A DNA stretch of 64,000 bases from Papaver somniferum (lineage: Eukaryota; Streptophyta; Magnoliopsida; Ranunculales; Papaveraceae): contig NC_039362.1 in assembly GCF_003573695.1 (NCBI RefSeq), forward strand, positions 194,242,827 to 194,306,826. The letters run 5' to 3'. The first letter of the stretch is position 1. Every line of letters starts with the position of its first letter. The notes under the pieces were generated by a model. That model saw only the letters and a program-made list of their open reading frames with translations. It was not told the origin of the DNA and made no database searches. The translations under genes and the position numbers were made by a program. Below are positions 33,782 through 45,022 of this stretch, piece by piece.

Positions 33782-34132
33782 TCACCTTCCAAAGTCGTAT
33801 ACCAATAGTCGAAATAATTGTGGGTCCATAAGACCAAATAGAACTGCCACAACTAGGAGACAAATGCTCAAGATAAGAAAAATGAGCAGATAGAGCACAA
33901 CCTGATCTAAAGTTTCTCGCAAGACAACTGGATTTATCTGAGGTGCCCACTTGGGCTTCATATGAGTGTCTCGGAAAACAGATTCATCCGAAAAACGGGT
34001 CTCTAACATTTGGATTTTCTCCTGGACATTATCAGGCGGATCAGGTTGTGGAGTCTGAATACACTCAAGCGATACCTCAGATGCACTAGGCTTGAGTCCC
34101 AAGTTAGGGACTTCTATTGGGGATAATTCCAT
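33782..34132 (-). CDS. Chimeric transmembrane ORF, unit a
   Basis: 116-codon frame created by a junction between LTR and type-1 coding sequence. The ATG (34132-34130) comes from LTR sequence CAGATGGAATTATC and continues in frame as ELSPIEVPNL into the C-terminal module, with the hydrophobic helix and the DPQLFRLLVYDFGR end. Upstream on the minus strand is 723 bp of U3 without its TATA box. Whether it is expressed is unknown, but the frame is intact here and in the next copy. Confidence 0.45.
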   Translation of the reverse strand: MELSPIEVPNLGLKPSASEVSLECIQTPQPDPPDNVQEKIQMLETRFSDESVFRDTHMKPKWAPQINPVVLRETLDQVVLYLLIFLILSICLLVVAVLFGLMDPQLFRLLVYDFGR

Positions 34133-34851
34133 CTGTCGATCTTTGTATGCGTCTGTGAGCTATTCTATTGCTCCCAAAATCTTCTCTGACTTGAACTCAA
34201 CTGTTTTGAAGTATATCCCACGCAAGAATATCTCCCAAATCTTTCAAACCAATTCAAAACCCTAAACAGGGACCGTGTGCACTGTCTTGACTTTGTGTGG
34301 ATTTTGTGACTTATCCAGCCCAATTAGATGGTTCTAATCGCTTCTAACAGGTCCCTTATGTCTTGTAGAGTCCGCGGGTATCAAATTTGCCCATTGAATC
34401 GCCTGCTAGGTCGCTCAAATCCTTGATCCAAAACTGTTGACGCTGCTTCCTTTTTTCCCGCCAAAATTTTCTTTTGAATTTGAGAAGTTGACCTCCCCTT
34501 CTCTGTGGCTGGTATCCCTTTAGCAGATGCCTGGAAATGGGTCACCCCCTTAGTAATTAGGCTACCCCTTATCCAAAATCAAGGGTCCGTATAGCAAGTG
34601 TCCTCTGGGGCATTTTCCGCACTTTTTTCGGGATTCCTCCGGGATATTTCTGGGATACTTCCGGTACACTTCTGAGGCGCTTCCGGTACGTTATCAACGG
34701 AGGTCCAAATGCCACATTTTTAGCCAAATTCGCCGCAAGAGATTATTTTCCAAAAACACCTACAAATACATAAAATAACCAAATAAGTACAATATCGAGT
34801 ACTAACAATATATACAAATGAGCTATATTAGACACATAAATGCGTCTATCA
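34129..34851 (-). repeat. D array LTR6, U3 fragment (723 bp)
   Basis: From TGATAGACGC at 34851 to the junction at 34129. It corresponds to LTR1 9100 to about 8378 and stops about 75 bp short of the TATA box position. Confidence 0.8.
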
Positions 34852-36152
34852 AATACCCCCAAACTTATTATTTGCTAGTCCCGAGCAAATCAAAACTACA
34901 AAATAAAATCCTAACTCACTGTCGCAGGCATCGTCGATTGGATTTAGCGTATGCAATAAGCCTTTAAACCCCTAGGTGGCCCTAGTGGCCGAGTTATAGT
35001 CTCGGGAGGGCTTACCAGAGATATACCCACAAAACATGTACTCCAGACCTTAGATATCTACACAGAATCTTGGAAGGCACTAAAGAATCTCCTTGGTTGG
35101 CATACTTATTGACTACAGGAAGAAGTACCCTGATGCGAAATTCCAATTGCTGTACACGAGTTTGCACTCAAGCATACTAAAATTCATATAAAGTGACAGA
35201 GCTCTACTCAGATAGTTGCACTATGGACATCATTCGGAGTCAAAACTAATCACATGGATAGATCAAGAAGATGGATATAGAAAACATAGATGGTTTTGAT
35301 GTTTACTAAGTGAATGACGTTTCCCATATCTGTCTGAAGGCCTCCGCCAAAATGAACCTATCCTAATGGATTGAGATACTAGTCTGACTAATATCAACAC
35401 ATTGGCATATAAAAGGGTACCAGTGGTCGATAACCTAACTCTAGGTCAACACAACTGGCATATACAAGGGTACCAGTGGTCGACTTTATTGAATTTATTC
35501 CTTTTGGTCAAATGGTCTGATCTCAATTTCTTTCTTCTTTCATTTTTTTTTCTACTTTTTTTTTTTTTTCATCTCTTTTTCTTTTTCAACTTTTTTTTTT
35601 TTTCATGGTATCTCAATCACTCTAATTCACCCTAGCATTGGTAACAACTTGAATCGTGGGCCCCACCTATCACTTAGAGAAACATAGTTTAAAAACAAAA
35701 TAAAATAAAAATAGAAGTGAAAAGGACTCAACGAGATATGGTGTGAAACTATCATGTTATTCTAACATCTGAGCTCTGTGCTTTTATGAATAGACTCTTT
35801 AGATGTTTCCATCTAATCAGATTGGTTCCTCAAACTCCTACAATCAAAATGCTTCCATCCACTTAGATTAGTTAGTGCAATCCTCAATAGGCATAAATTT
35901 CTAGGCTCTGGAGTTTATTTATTGCAACTAAAAGCTAACAAAAAGTGTTTCTTCCCCACCCCCAAACTTAAATCTTACATTGTCCTCAATGTTCTAAGGA
36001 TGAAAATAAAAGCATGAACAAGGAGAAACTATTACCACTGGAGGGAAAAGAAATAAGGAAGGATATTACCGTATCACATGAACGCGGGAGCCTCCCAGTA
36101 AATGCTAAATTTATAGTCATTAGCTAGACATCAAATACCTCAAAAAGAATTT
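34852..36152 (-). other. D segment 6, 3' non-coding internal region
   Basis: No gene. As segment 5, with the duplicated 53-bp block (35402-35480), a small deletion in CATCATATTCGG (reads CATCATTCGG near 35229) and an extra GTGTG near 35743. Confidence 0.6.
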
Positions 36153-36503
36153 TCACCTTCCAAAGTCGTATACCAATAGTCGAAATAATTGTGGGTCCAT
36201 AAGACCAAATAGAACTGCCACAAATAGGAGACAAATGCTCAAGATAAGAAAAATGAGCAGATAGAGCACAACCTGATCTAAAGTTTCTCGCAAGACAACT
36301 GGATTTATCTGAGGTGCCCACTTGGGCTTCATATGAGTGTCTCGGAAAACAGATTCATCCGAAAAACGGGTCTCTAACATTTGGATTTTCTCCTGGACAT
36401 TATCAGGCGGATCAGGTTGTGGAGTCTGAATACACTCAAGCGATACCTCAGATGCACTAGGCTTGAGTCCCAAGTTAGGGACTTCTATTGGGGATAATTC
36501 CAT
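36153..36503 (-). CDS. Chimeric transmembrane ORF, unit b
   Basis: 116-codon frame, the same fusion as 33782-34132 with one visible residue difference in the helix (LLFVAV for LLVVAV). ATG at 36503-36501 again from the LTR part of the junction. Confidence 0.45.
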   Translation of the reverse strand: MELSPIEVPNLGLKPSASEVSLECIQTPQPDPPDNVQEKIQMLETRFSDESVFRDTHMKPKWAPQINPVVLRETLDQVVLYLLIFLILSICLLFVAVLFGLMDPQLFRLLVYDFGR

Positions 36504-37220
36504 CTGTCGATCTTTGTATGCGTCTGTGAGCTATTCTATTGCTCCCAAAATCTTCTCTGACTTGAACTCAACTGTTTTGAAGTATATCCCACGCAAGAAT
36601 ATCTCCCAAATCTTTCAAACCAATTCAAAACCCTAAACAGGGACCGTGTGCACTGTCTTGACTTTGTGTGGATTTTGTGACTTATCCAGCCCAATTAGAT
36701 GGTTCTAATCGCTTCTAACAGGTCCCTTATGTCTTGTAGAGTCCGCGGGTATCAAATTTGCCCATTGAATCGCCTGCTAGGTCGCTCAAATCCTTGATCC
36801 AAAACTGTTGACGCTGCTTCCTTTTTCCCGCCAAAATTTTCTTTTGAATTTGAGAAGTTGACCTCCCCTTATCTGTGGCTGGTATCCCTTTAGCAGATGC
36901 CTGGAAATGGGTCACCCCCTTAGTAATTAGGCTACCCCTTATCCAAAATCAAGGGTCCGTATAGCAAGTGTCCTCTGGGGCATTTTCCGCACTTTTTTCG
37001 GGATTCCTCCGGGATATTTCTGGGATACTTCCGGTACACTTCTGAGGCGCTTCCGGTACGTTATCAACGGAGGTCCAAATGCCACATTTTTAGCCAAATT
37101 CGCCGCAAGAGATTATTTTCCAAAAACACCTACAAATACATAAAATAACCAAATAAGTACATATCGAGTACTAACAATATATACAAATGAGCTATATTAG
37201 ACACATAAATGCGTCTATCA
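36500..37220 (-). repeat. D array LTR7, U3 fragment (721 bp)
   Basis: Same breakpoints as LTR6. Ends at TGATAGACGC, 37220, next to a polypurine tract. Confidence 0.8.
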
Positions 37221-38423
37221 AATACCCCCAAACTTATTATTTGCTAGTCCCGAGCAAATCAAAACTACAAAATAAAATCCTAACTCACTGTCGCAGGCAT
37301 CGTCGATTGCATTTAGCGTATGCAATAAGCCTTTAAACCCCTAGGTGGCCCTAGTGGCCGAGTTATAGTCTCGGGAGGGCTTACCAGAGATATACCCACA
37401 AAACCTGTACTCCAGACCTTAGCTATCTACGCAGAACCTTGGAAGGCACTAAAGAATCTCCTTGGTTGGCATACTTATTGACTACAGGAAGAAGTACCCT
37501 GATGCGAAATTCCAATTGCTGTACACGAGTTTGCACTCAAGCATACTAAAATTCATATAAAGTGACAGAGCTCTACTCAGATAGTTGCACTATGGACATC
37601 ATATTCGGAGTCAAAACTAATCACATGGATAGATCAAGAAGATGGATATAGAAAACATAGATGGTTTTGATGTTTACTAAGTGAACGACGTTTCCCATAT
37701 CTGTCTGAAGGCCTCCGCCAAAATGAACCTATCCTAATGGATTGAGATACCAGTCTGACTAATATCAACACACTGGCATATACAAGGGTACCAGTGGTCG
37801 ACTTTATTGAATTTATTCCTTTTGGTCAAATGGTCTGGTCTCAATTTTTTTTCATCTTTTTTTTTTTTTTTTTTTCATGGTATCTCAATCACTCTAATTC
37901 ACCCTAGCATTGGTAACAACTTGAATCGTGGGCCCCACCTATCACTTAGAGAAACATAGTTTAAAAACAAAATAAAATAAAAATAGAAGTGAAAAGGACT
38001 CAACGAGATATGGTGAAACTATCATGTTATTTCTAACATCTGAGCTCTGTGCTTTTATGAATAGACTCTTTAAATGTTTCCATCTAATCAGATTGGTTCC
38101 TCAAACTCCTACAATCAAAATGCTTCCATCCACTTAGATTAGTTAGTGCAATCCTCAATAGGCATAAATTTCTAGGCTCTGGAGTTTATTTATTGCAACT
38201 AAAAGCTAACAAAAAGTGTTTCTTCCCCACCCCCAAACTTAAATCTTACATTGTCCTCAATGTTCTAAGGATGAAAATAAAAGCATGAACAAGGAGAAAC
38301 TATTACCACTGGAGGGAAAAGAAATAAGGAAGGATATTACCGTATCACATGAACGCGGGAGCCTCCCAGTAAATGCTAAATTTATAGTCATTAGCTAGAC
38401 ATCAAATACCTCAAAAAGAATTT
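37221..38423 (-). other. D segment 7, 3' non-coding internal region
   Basis: No gene. It resembles segment 1 rather than segments 3 to 6: a single copy of the 53-bp block and the same T tract (TTTTTTTTCATC then T17) before CATGGTATCTC. Confidence 0.6.
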
Positions 38424-38774
38424 TCACCTTCCAAAGTCGTATACCAATAGTCGAAATAATTGTGGGTCCATAAGACCAAATAGAACTGCCACAAATAGGA
38501 GACAAATGCTCAAGATCAGAAAAATGAGCAGATAGAGCACAACCTGATCTAAAGTTTCTCGCAAGACAACTGGATTTATCTGAGGTGCCCACTTGGGCTT
38601 CATATGAGTGTCTCGGCAAACAGATTCATCCGAAAAACGGGTCTCTAACATTTGGATTTTCTCCTGGACATTATCAGGCGGATCAGGTTATGGAGTCTGA
38701 ATACACTCAAGCGATACCTCAGATGCACTAGGCTTGAGTCCCAAGTTAGGGACTTCTATTGGGGATAATTCCAT
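38424..38774 (-). pseudogene. Chimeric transmembrane ORF, unit c, nonsense copy
   Basis: Third copy of the LTR-module fusion, same ATG position (38774-38772), but a G to A change makes a TAA at 38690-38688 (codon 29). The helix and DPQLFRLLVYDFGR end remain in frame after the stop. Confidence 0.55.
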
Positions 38775-39493
38775 CTGTCGATCTTTGTATGCGTCTGTGA
38801 GCTATTCTATTGCTCCCAAAATCTTCTCTGACTTAAACTCAACTGTTTTGAAGTATATCCCACGCAAGAATATCTCCCAAATCTTTCAAACCAATTCAAA
38901 ACCCTAAACAGGGACCGTGTGCACTGTCTTGACTTTGTGTGGATTTTGTGACTTATCCAGCCCAATTAGATGGGTCTAATCGCTTCTAACAGGTCCCTTA
39001 TGTCTTGTAGAGTCCGTGGGTATCAAATTTGCCCATTGAATCGCCTTCTAGGTCGCTCAAATACTTGATCCAAAACTGTTGACGCTGCTGCCTTTTTTCC
39101 CGCCAAAATTTTCTTTTGAATTTGAGAAGTTGACCTCCCCTTATCTGTGGCTGGTCTCCCTTTAGCAGATGCCTGGAAATGGGTCACCCCCTTAGTAATT
39201 AGGCTACCCCTTATCCAAAATCAAGGGTCCGTATAGCAAGTGTCCTCTGGGGCATTTTCCGCACTTTTTTCGGGATTCCTCCGGGATATTTCTGGGATAC
39301 TTCCGGTACACTTCTGAGGCGCTTCCGGTACGTTATCAACGGAGGTCCAAATGCCACATTTTTAGCCAAATTCGCCGCAAGAGATTATTTTCCAAAAACA
39401 CCTACAAATACATAAAATAACCAAATAAGTACAATATCGAGTACTAACAATATATACAAATGAGCTATATTAGACACATAAATGCGTCTATCA
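38771..39493 (-). repeat. D array LTR8, terminal U3 fragment (723 bp)
   Basis: Right end of the array. TGATAGACGC at 39493 is the outer terminus and abuts the target duplication CCCTG (39494-39498). Confidence 0.8.
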
Positions 39494-39680
39494 CCCTGTC
39501 ACGTCTGTGTCAGCTAACTTTCTCTCCACCGTTGATCTTAGCTTCTTTTGGGGATGAGATAAAGTAACTCCTCGGGGTTTATTTGGTGTTCCGTAGTGCA
39601 TCGTGTTTTGATGTCTTGGCCTGCATGCTTTCACGTTTCTTTCAATATACACGTGTCTGATGGTGAGATATATGTATACA
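39494..39680 (-). mobile_element. Element C 3' LTR, U3 start
   Basis: Continuation of the LTR interrupted at 7466. The minus strand would begin TGTATACATATATC at 39680, directly after a polypurine tract GAAGAAAAGGGGCAAATTC (39699-39681). Boundary inferred from TG plus the tract; the partner LTR is off the window. Confidence 0.55.
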
Positions 39681-39699
39681 GAATTTGCCCCTTTTCTTC
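39681..39699 (-). promoter_or_regulatory. Polypurine tract of element C
   Basis: GAAGAAAAGGGGCAAATTC on the minus strand, next to a TG terminus. GGGGCAAA-type tracts are common before the 3' LTR in Tat-lineage elements. Confidence 0.5.
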
Positions 39700-39869
39700 G
39701 GGCTTGAATGTTTAATGGGTGCATTGAAGAAAACAGTCGTTGCATATTCTTCTATCTCTCCTAATAACTTTTCCTAGATACTTGGGCACGTCTTTTATTT
39801 GTGCATTAACTGCTCATGTAACGGGCATGTTTCCCATTCCTCCATTAATTTCCTTCTCTTTCTTTCGGG

Positions 39870-39876
39870 TATATTA
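39870..39876 (+). promoter_or_regulatory. TATA box of the antisense gene of element C
   Basis: TATATTA followed by AAGGAGAGAAAG lies about 220 bp upstream of a good splice donor and 550 bp upstream of the antisense ATG. It would drive plus-strand transcription from just inside the C 3' LTR. Confidence 0.4.
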
Positions 39877-39930
39877 AGGAGAGAAAGAAAATTAATTTCA
39901 TTCTCCCTAAACATTCTCTCGGTTTTCATT

Positions 39931-40023
39931 CTTCGTTCTTCAGCCCTTGAATTCTCTGTCAGTCTTCATTCTTCAGCCCTTAAATTCTCTGTCAGTCTTC
40001 ATTCTTCAGCCCTTAAATTCTCT
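39931..40023 (+). repeat. 33-bp tandem repeat in the antisense leader, 2.8 copies
   Basis: CTTCATTCTTCAGCCCTTAA-type units begin at 39931, 39964 and 39997 (period 33). They lie in the 5' untranslated exon of the antisense gene. Confidence 0.85.
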
Positions 40024-40093
40024 CCACCTTAGCATTAATCACGCTTGCCTCCTTTTTATTTCTGATATGTTCTTTCTGCTGCTATTTTTGCTG

Positions 40094-40421
40094 GTAAGTT
40101 TTTCTTTTCTTTGTTTCCACTGTTTTACGGTATGTTGATTTGTAAATTTTCTGCTACTGCTGTTCCTTATTTGTGATGAAGAACTTCTTTTAATGCTTGC
40201 ATGCTAGTTTGCCCCTGTTCTTCGTCTTAAATCAAGGAGGCCATTGTTTTGCTTGTATTGATTGAGCTTTTCAGGGTAGGGATTTTATGGAATTTCGAGC
40301 ATGTATGCTAATTTTAGGGTTTCTGCGTTATCGTGTGTGGATTGCTATTTATGCGGTTTTTTGATCTTTGGTAATGTCCTTGAGTTTGTTTTTGACTTGT
40401 TTATGATTAATCTTTTCGCAG
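40094..40421 (+). other. Leader intron of the antisense gene
   Basis: Donor GCTG|GTAAGT at 40094, acceptor TCTTTTCGCAG ending at 40421, two bases before ATG 40424. This excludes the earlier in-frame ATG at 40301, which lies inside the intron. Confidence 0.6.
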
Positions 40422-40423
40422 CC

Positions 40424-42979
40424 ATGTATGACCGTCTGCGGCTTCCTTATCAGACTCCTGGTTCTGGTCTATCGAGATCTCCTCCACGTAGAGAGTCTCA
40501 AGATGATGTTCGTAGAAGTCGAGTTTCTTCTGGGGAGAAGGCCTCATCTTCTAGGGAAGAGGTTCCTTCGACGAATACTTCTGAGGATCGAAAAGTCTTC
40601 GATCGCGCGGTGTCTCGTCCTCGTGATGATGTTAGGAGTATGCAGGCACCGACTCGTGCTGTCACTTTTGATGTTCCTCCTCTACGTTCTGTAGTGCCCG
40701 AGCATCATCTGCCGCCCCCTCCTACAACTTCTTTTAAAGGGAAGAATACGAAAGGTGGTGTTCCGAGGGCTGAATCTTCAAAAAATCCTTCTTTGAAGAG
40801 AAAGGCTTCCGAGGCGTTCATTGGTTCATCCGGTCCCGCCGAGGAGGATGAGGCTGCCCCATTGATACGCAGCATTTCGGTCAGCAAGAAAAAAGTAACG
40901 TTCAAGCATATTGATCTCGAAATATTCAAGGAAAAGCATGAGTTTCAAGCCTTCGAGGTTCGTTTCTATGCCCCTGAGGATGATATTACTTATGAGCTTA
41001 TCTCAAAGTATGAATTCGATGAATTTCATTTGTTGACTACGGTTGGAGCGTTCGAAGCTGGTCTTATGCTGCCGTTGTACAAGTTAGGTGATTCCTTCTA
41101 CTATGATGTGCTTGCTAGTCGTGAAGGCTCTTCCACCAATACTCACAGCCGTTCTGTATCGCAACTATCGGGGAATTATCTCCGTGCCCTGAGGGAGTGC
41201 TATCTGCGGAGTAAGGGGGAGACGACAATGACTTGTTACGTTCCCAATCCCGCGGAGAAGGAATGGTATACTCATGAGAATTTCAATAACTCCTTCGGTG
41301 ATTACGTCAATAGTAGGAACCGTAAGCCGTGGAGTGTCAGCCTTCGGAATCTCGCTGCTCCTCGGGGCGAAATTCGTCTGTTAAATGAGGTCAGCGATGC
41401 CAAGCTGAAGTATGTTCCCGGCACGGAGGGGTCTAGTCAGCGGAAACTTTCCCCGGCACGCGAGAGGATCAAGCGCGACCATGACTACGAGTGGCACGCT
41501 ACTGTTATCGAAGTTGTTGGTCCATGGGCGTACGGTTGGATTCCTGGTCCACGCGGTTGGCGTCCTACTGAGAGTAGCAAGCCACGTGAATCTCCTCCTG
41601 ATCGTTATGGAGATTTCTGTCCCTGGCGTTTAAACTTCGCAGGTATGAATTTTCCTTATGCCCTTGACGTCGTTGAGGGAGACGAGGAGGAAGGTTCTGG
41701 TGCTATACTTCCACCGAGGAGTGCCTCGACTGCTCAGGTACGCGGATTCTAGCTGCGCTTCTCCTTCTTTAGAAATTCAACTGTTCGGGAAAAATAATTC
41801 TTTTTGTGGTGTGTTGGTTTTCAGGTGTCGAAGAAGAAAAAGATTAAGCCGAAGCAGTCTTCTACCATTGTGATGGATGAGGCTGAGGCCCATGAAGAAG
41901 TTACTAGTCCGTTGAACGAAGAGTTTGCTGAGGATGAGGAGATTACATATGGGGAGGAACGTACTGGTACTTCCCCTATCAATGTCGAAGAAGAGGTCTG
42001 TGTGGGTCATGATGGTGATGAAGGGAGAAACAACGCCGTGGTAGCTGATGACGGTGTTATTGGTGATATTTCTGTCCCTGCTGGTGATGCCGCGGATACT
42101 CTCCCCACCCTTTCTCAAGAGTTTTCTTTTGACCGGATGTATTCCACAGGGGAGTTCTTGGACGATGCCCTCGATTTTCCTGAGGACTTCTCTCTACTTT
42201 CCCCCAATGATGATTGGGATGTGCTCGGGGGTGCTGGTAACGGAGACGCTGCTGTTCAAGATGGTGGCGCAGAGGAGCATGGTGCGCATGTTGGTGCCGA
42301 CATTTGTGCTGAAGGGGCCGTGTCAGAAAAGGGGAAGTCGGTGATTGATTCTCCTGCTGCGGATCTTCCTCATTCGCCGACATCTGAGGGTGAGGACGCC
42401 ATAACGGATTGGCTCAAGGAAAAGAATCTGCTATTTGTCCCTCATCCCGCCCCTGTTGTTTCTGGTGAAAAGGATTCTGATGCGTATACCCGTCGTATGA
42501 TGGAAATGTCTTCCAAGGCGCGGGTGTCTGAGGCCTGGGGAAGAAATTTGAGTGTTCCCGAAGCTACCCTTGTGTCGGAGCCTCCTACTTCCGTTGCAGA
42601 TATGATGGCCATAGCCGACGGGTATCAATATGGCTGTCCTCAGCAGCGTGTCTTGGAGGTAAATTTTCGTACATACTTCTACGTGACGATCGAATTCTTT
42701 GGTGAGATAATGTTTGTCGTCTTGATGTGTAGATGATGAGGAGTGAGCATTGTAACCACGTGATGTATCAGTTCTTCAAAGAAAAATCTCTAAAGCTCGA
42801 GGCTAAGCTTCGTCACAGACAAAAGGAATTATCTGCGGCTGAGGTGGAAATAGAAGAGCTGAAGAAAAGACTCAAGGAGAAAGAAAAGCTGGGTGAAGCG
42901 GAGGCCGGTCTTCGTTCAGAGCTTGTTGCTGTTCGCGCTGAGTTAGAGCAAACTCGCGGCCAAGTTTCAGCTTTCACAG
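40424..42979 (+). CDS. Antisense extra ORF of Tat element C, exons 1-3 of the coding part
   Basis: Spliced coding segments 40424-41737, 41825-42658 and 42733-42979, with consensus joins (CAG|GTACGC..TTTTCAG; GAG|GTAAAT..GTGTAG; end CACAG|GTTTGG). The protein starts MYDRLRLPYQ, has a Ser/Arg/Pro-rich region, a conserved-looking globular block (ELISKYEFDEFHLLTTVGAF, LMLPLYKLGDSFYYDVL, LSGNYLRALRE), an acidic segment and a coiled coil (AEVEIEELKKRLKEKEKL). It runs opposite to the pol of C, between pol and the 3' LTR. Tat-lineage elements are known to carry such extra, often antisense ORFs with putative gypsy-type transposon (Transposase_28-like) or related domains; my assignment is by position and general pattern. 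Role unknown. Exons here are intact; the next exon lies 18 kb away behind element A. Confidence 0.65.
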
Positions 42980-43054
42980 GTTTGGTTCTTTTTCCTCTTT
43001 TTCCTCGCAGTGTGTCGTCATTCCTCTATTTCTTAGTTTTTCTGTCTGAGTCTC

Positions 43055-44998
43055 TGATGAGTGCTAAAAAGTGCATATTTCTATATATTTTTCTTGGCAT
43101 TTAACTCATCTTTTGTGCATTAATTCTAAATTTTATCCCATATTCTGTGTTTTCGTTGTTTTCAAGAATAAATACTTTTCTTAATTAATTTTGCATTTTT
43201 AGGTACTAAATAAAGCCTGGTTAACTCACGGAGCGAAAAGAGCAAAGGAACGACAAAGACTCTCGCTAGGAGGAAGCGAAGAATGATGTTTGCAAGAGCC
43301 GGATCAACTAGAAGTGGGCTTGAAGAGGAAGAATTGTTCTCAAAGAAGATATGGGCTTGGCATACCCAAGACCCAAAACCCTTACCCAAATCCATTTCCA
43401 TTATCCATACCCATTTCCATGAGAGCCGTCAGATTGAATCCATCTTGTCATCCAACGGTCGCCTCATCATTGTGCATCAAAATCCGAAGCTCCTGTCAAA
43501 CACTATAGTACCTAACTCCATCTGAAGCCGTCAGTTTTGTTGTATCTCATGATCCAACGGTCGTTCATATCGCATCGTTGGATCATTCCATCATCTTTTC
43601 ATCCTACGCTTTCGCTTCGGTGAGCATCAACCTTTGATACGTCCGTCTAACACCCTAGTCACCGAACCCTATTACCCAACCAAACAGACCCTTCTTCTCC
43701 ATCGGGTTCTTCTTCTCATCTTCCCCAAAAACTCCACAGTCCTACCACCATACCGCCTGCAACTCCACTGCCACCACCATCTCTTCCACCTTCATCTCGA
43801 ACACCACAACTACCACCTTCCCCCGACAAACTCAGTATTCCATCACCACCCTTATCTCTTCCTTTCTCGTCTGTAGCATCGAGTCCTGATGCTACAAACT
43901 CGACAGTAAGAGAATCTAGGGTTCACAGAAGTCTAGGGCTAGGCCAACAGCGCAACAAGAGATAGAGGAGGAGCAGAAGAACATCAAGAAGCATGGGTCA
44001 GCGCTCAATTGCAGAGGGGACAACGAATTCAGAGGGTATGGTGAGTTTTCCCCAATTTCCCAAGAACCCTTATTTTATCAAATTTGGGGAAAATGCTTGT
44101 AAACCCTAATTGAATGTTTTGGGTATAAATAGAGATGAAGGGTGAATGTTAGAATCATATCTGGACTAGCCAGTAGACATTTGAAGAAATTTTCATTACA
44201 ATTTCAAATTCAGTCCCTTTATCACAGTTGATTTTTTTGAATGTTGTGTGTTGTGTTTGAATTATCTTGTATGATGAATGCTTGTGTATGTAATATGTTG
44301 AGCATGAGCTAAGTAGCATTAAGCTAAGGCTCAGTTGAAGCCTTATGCACTGTCAAATGACAAGTTGCTAGGATAGTTAACTCCATGCCCTGTTTTTCTT
44401 GAGCAATTGGAAGAAACTAATTCTCATAGTGCCTGTGATTGACTGTTCTGTCAAAAGACAGTCAATACTAGGGGCAAACTAATGAGCAAGTTAGTTCTCT
44501 TCCATTTCTAGATGTATGCATAGGATATTCAACTCAACCTAGAAATATGTTGTTTGATTAGGACACAAGGTGGATCCTAAGCCTTGGCTTAACCACAAAT
44601 CCTTTACAATCACTTATAATTTCAGTTCTATTTTGTTCCCTGTTATATTTACTTTCCTTCACTGTTTTTCTTGCATTTTGAAGCTGTTGTGCACTGAAAT
44701 CAGTGCACAAACTCCCCCTGCCCTTGGCTTACAGCCTTGGTTCCATGCTATTTTTATTTTATATCCTCTGCCATTTAATCTTTGCTGTTTTTCCATCTTG
44801 TGTTAACTGTTTTGGTTCTTTGCATCTGCCATATTACCTTGCCTTGCTCACTGCCATAGTGCTTTGCACCCATTGATAGCTTAGGATAATTTCTTGTATG
44901 CTCCCACTCCCTGTGGACTGATCCCATTCTTACTTTCTATACTAAAACTTGACCTTGTATACTTGCAAGTCTTTTGTGTGTCGTTCCCAAGCACACCA
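43055..44998 (+). repeat. Element A 5' LTR (1944 bp)
   Basis: TGATGAGTGC at 43055 to CACACCA at 44998. TATA box TATAAATA at 44124-44131, giving an R/U5 of about 850 bp. Small frames inside it (for example 43283-43525) repeat in the 3' LTR and look non-coding. Confidence 0.95.
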
Positions 44999-45004
44999 AG
45001 TTTT

Positions 45005-45022
45005 TGGCGCCGCTGCCGGGGA
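45005..45022 (+). promoter_or_regulatory. Primer binding site of element A, tRNA-Asp
   Basis: TGGCGCCGCTGCCGGGGA matches 17 of 18 bases of the complement of plant tRNA-Asp 3' end and starts six bases after the LTR, the classical Athila arrangement. Confidence 0.9.

Larger units (their letters stand above)
34129..38770 (-). repeat. Tandem chimeric units (periods 2371 and 2271 bp)
   Basis: The join GGGGATAATT|CCATCTG occurs identically at 34119, 36490 and 38761, so two complete units (34129-36499, 36500-38770) lie between three junctions, with partial units outside. Each unit is a U3 fragment, the 3' non-coding region and the end of the type-1 frame. The parent sequences share only ATAATT at the join (internal: GGGGATAATTGAC; LTR: CAATAATTCC). 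Identical breakpoints mean one fusion followed by copying. Confidence 0.85.

Noticed and set aside
40301..40423. Upstream ATG extending the antisense ORF of C by 41 codons
   Set aside because: It lies in a well-formed intron (GTAAGT donor, TTTTCGCAG acceptor), so the start at 40424 is preferred.
43283..43525. ORFs repeated at 43283-43525 and 59389-59631
   Set aside because: They are inside the two LTRs of element A and repeat only because the LTRs do.
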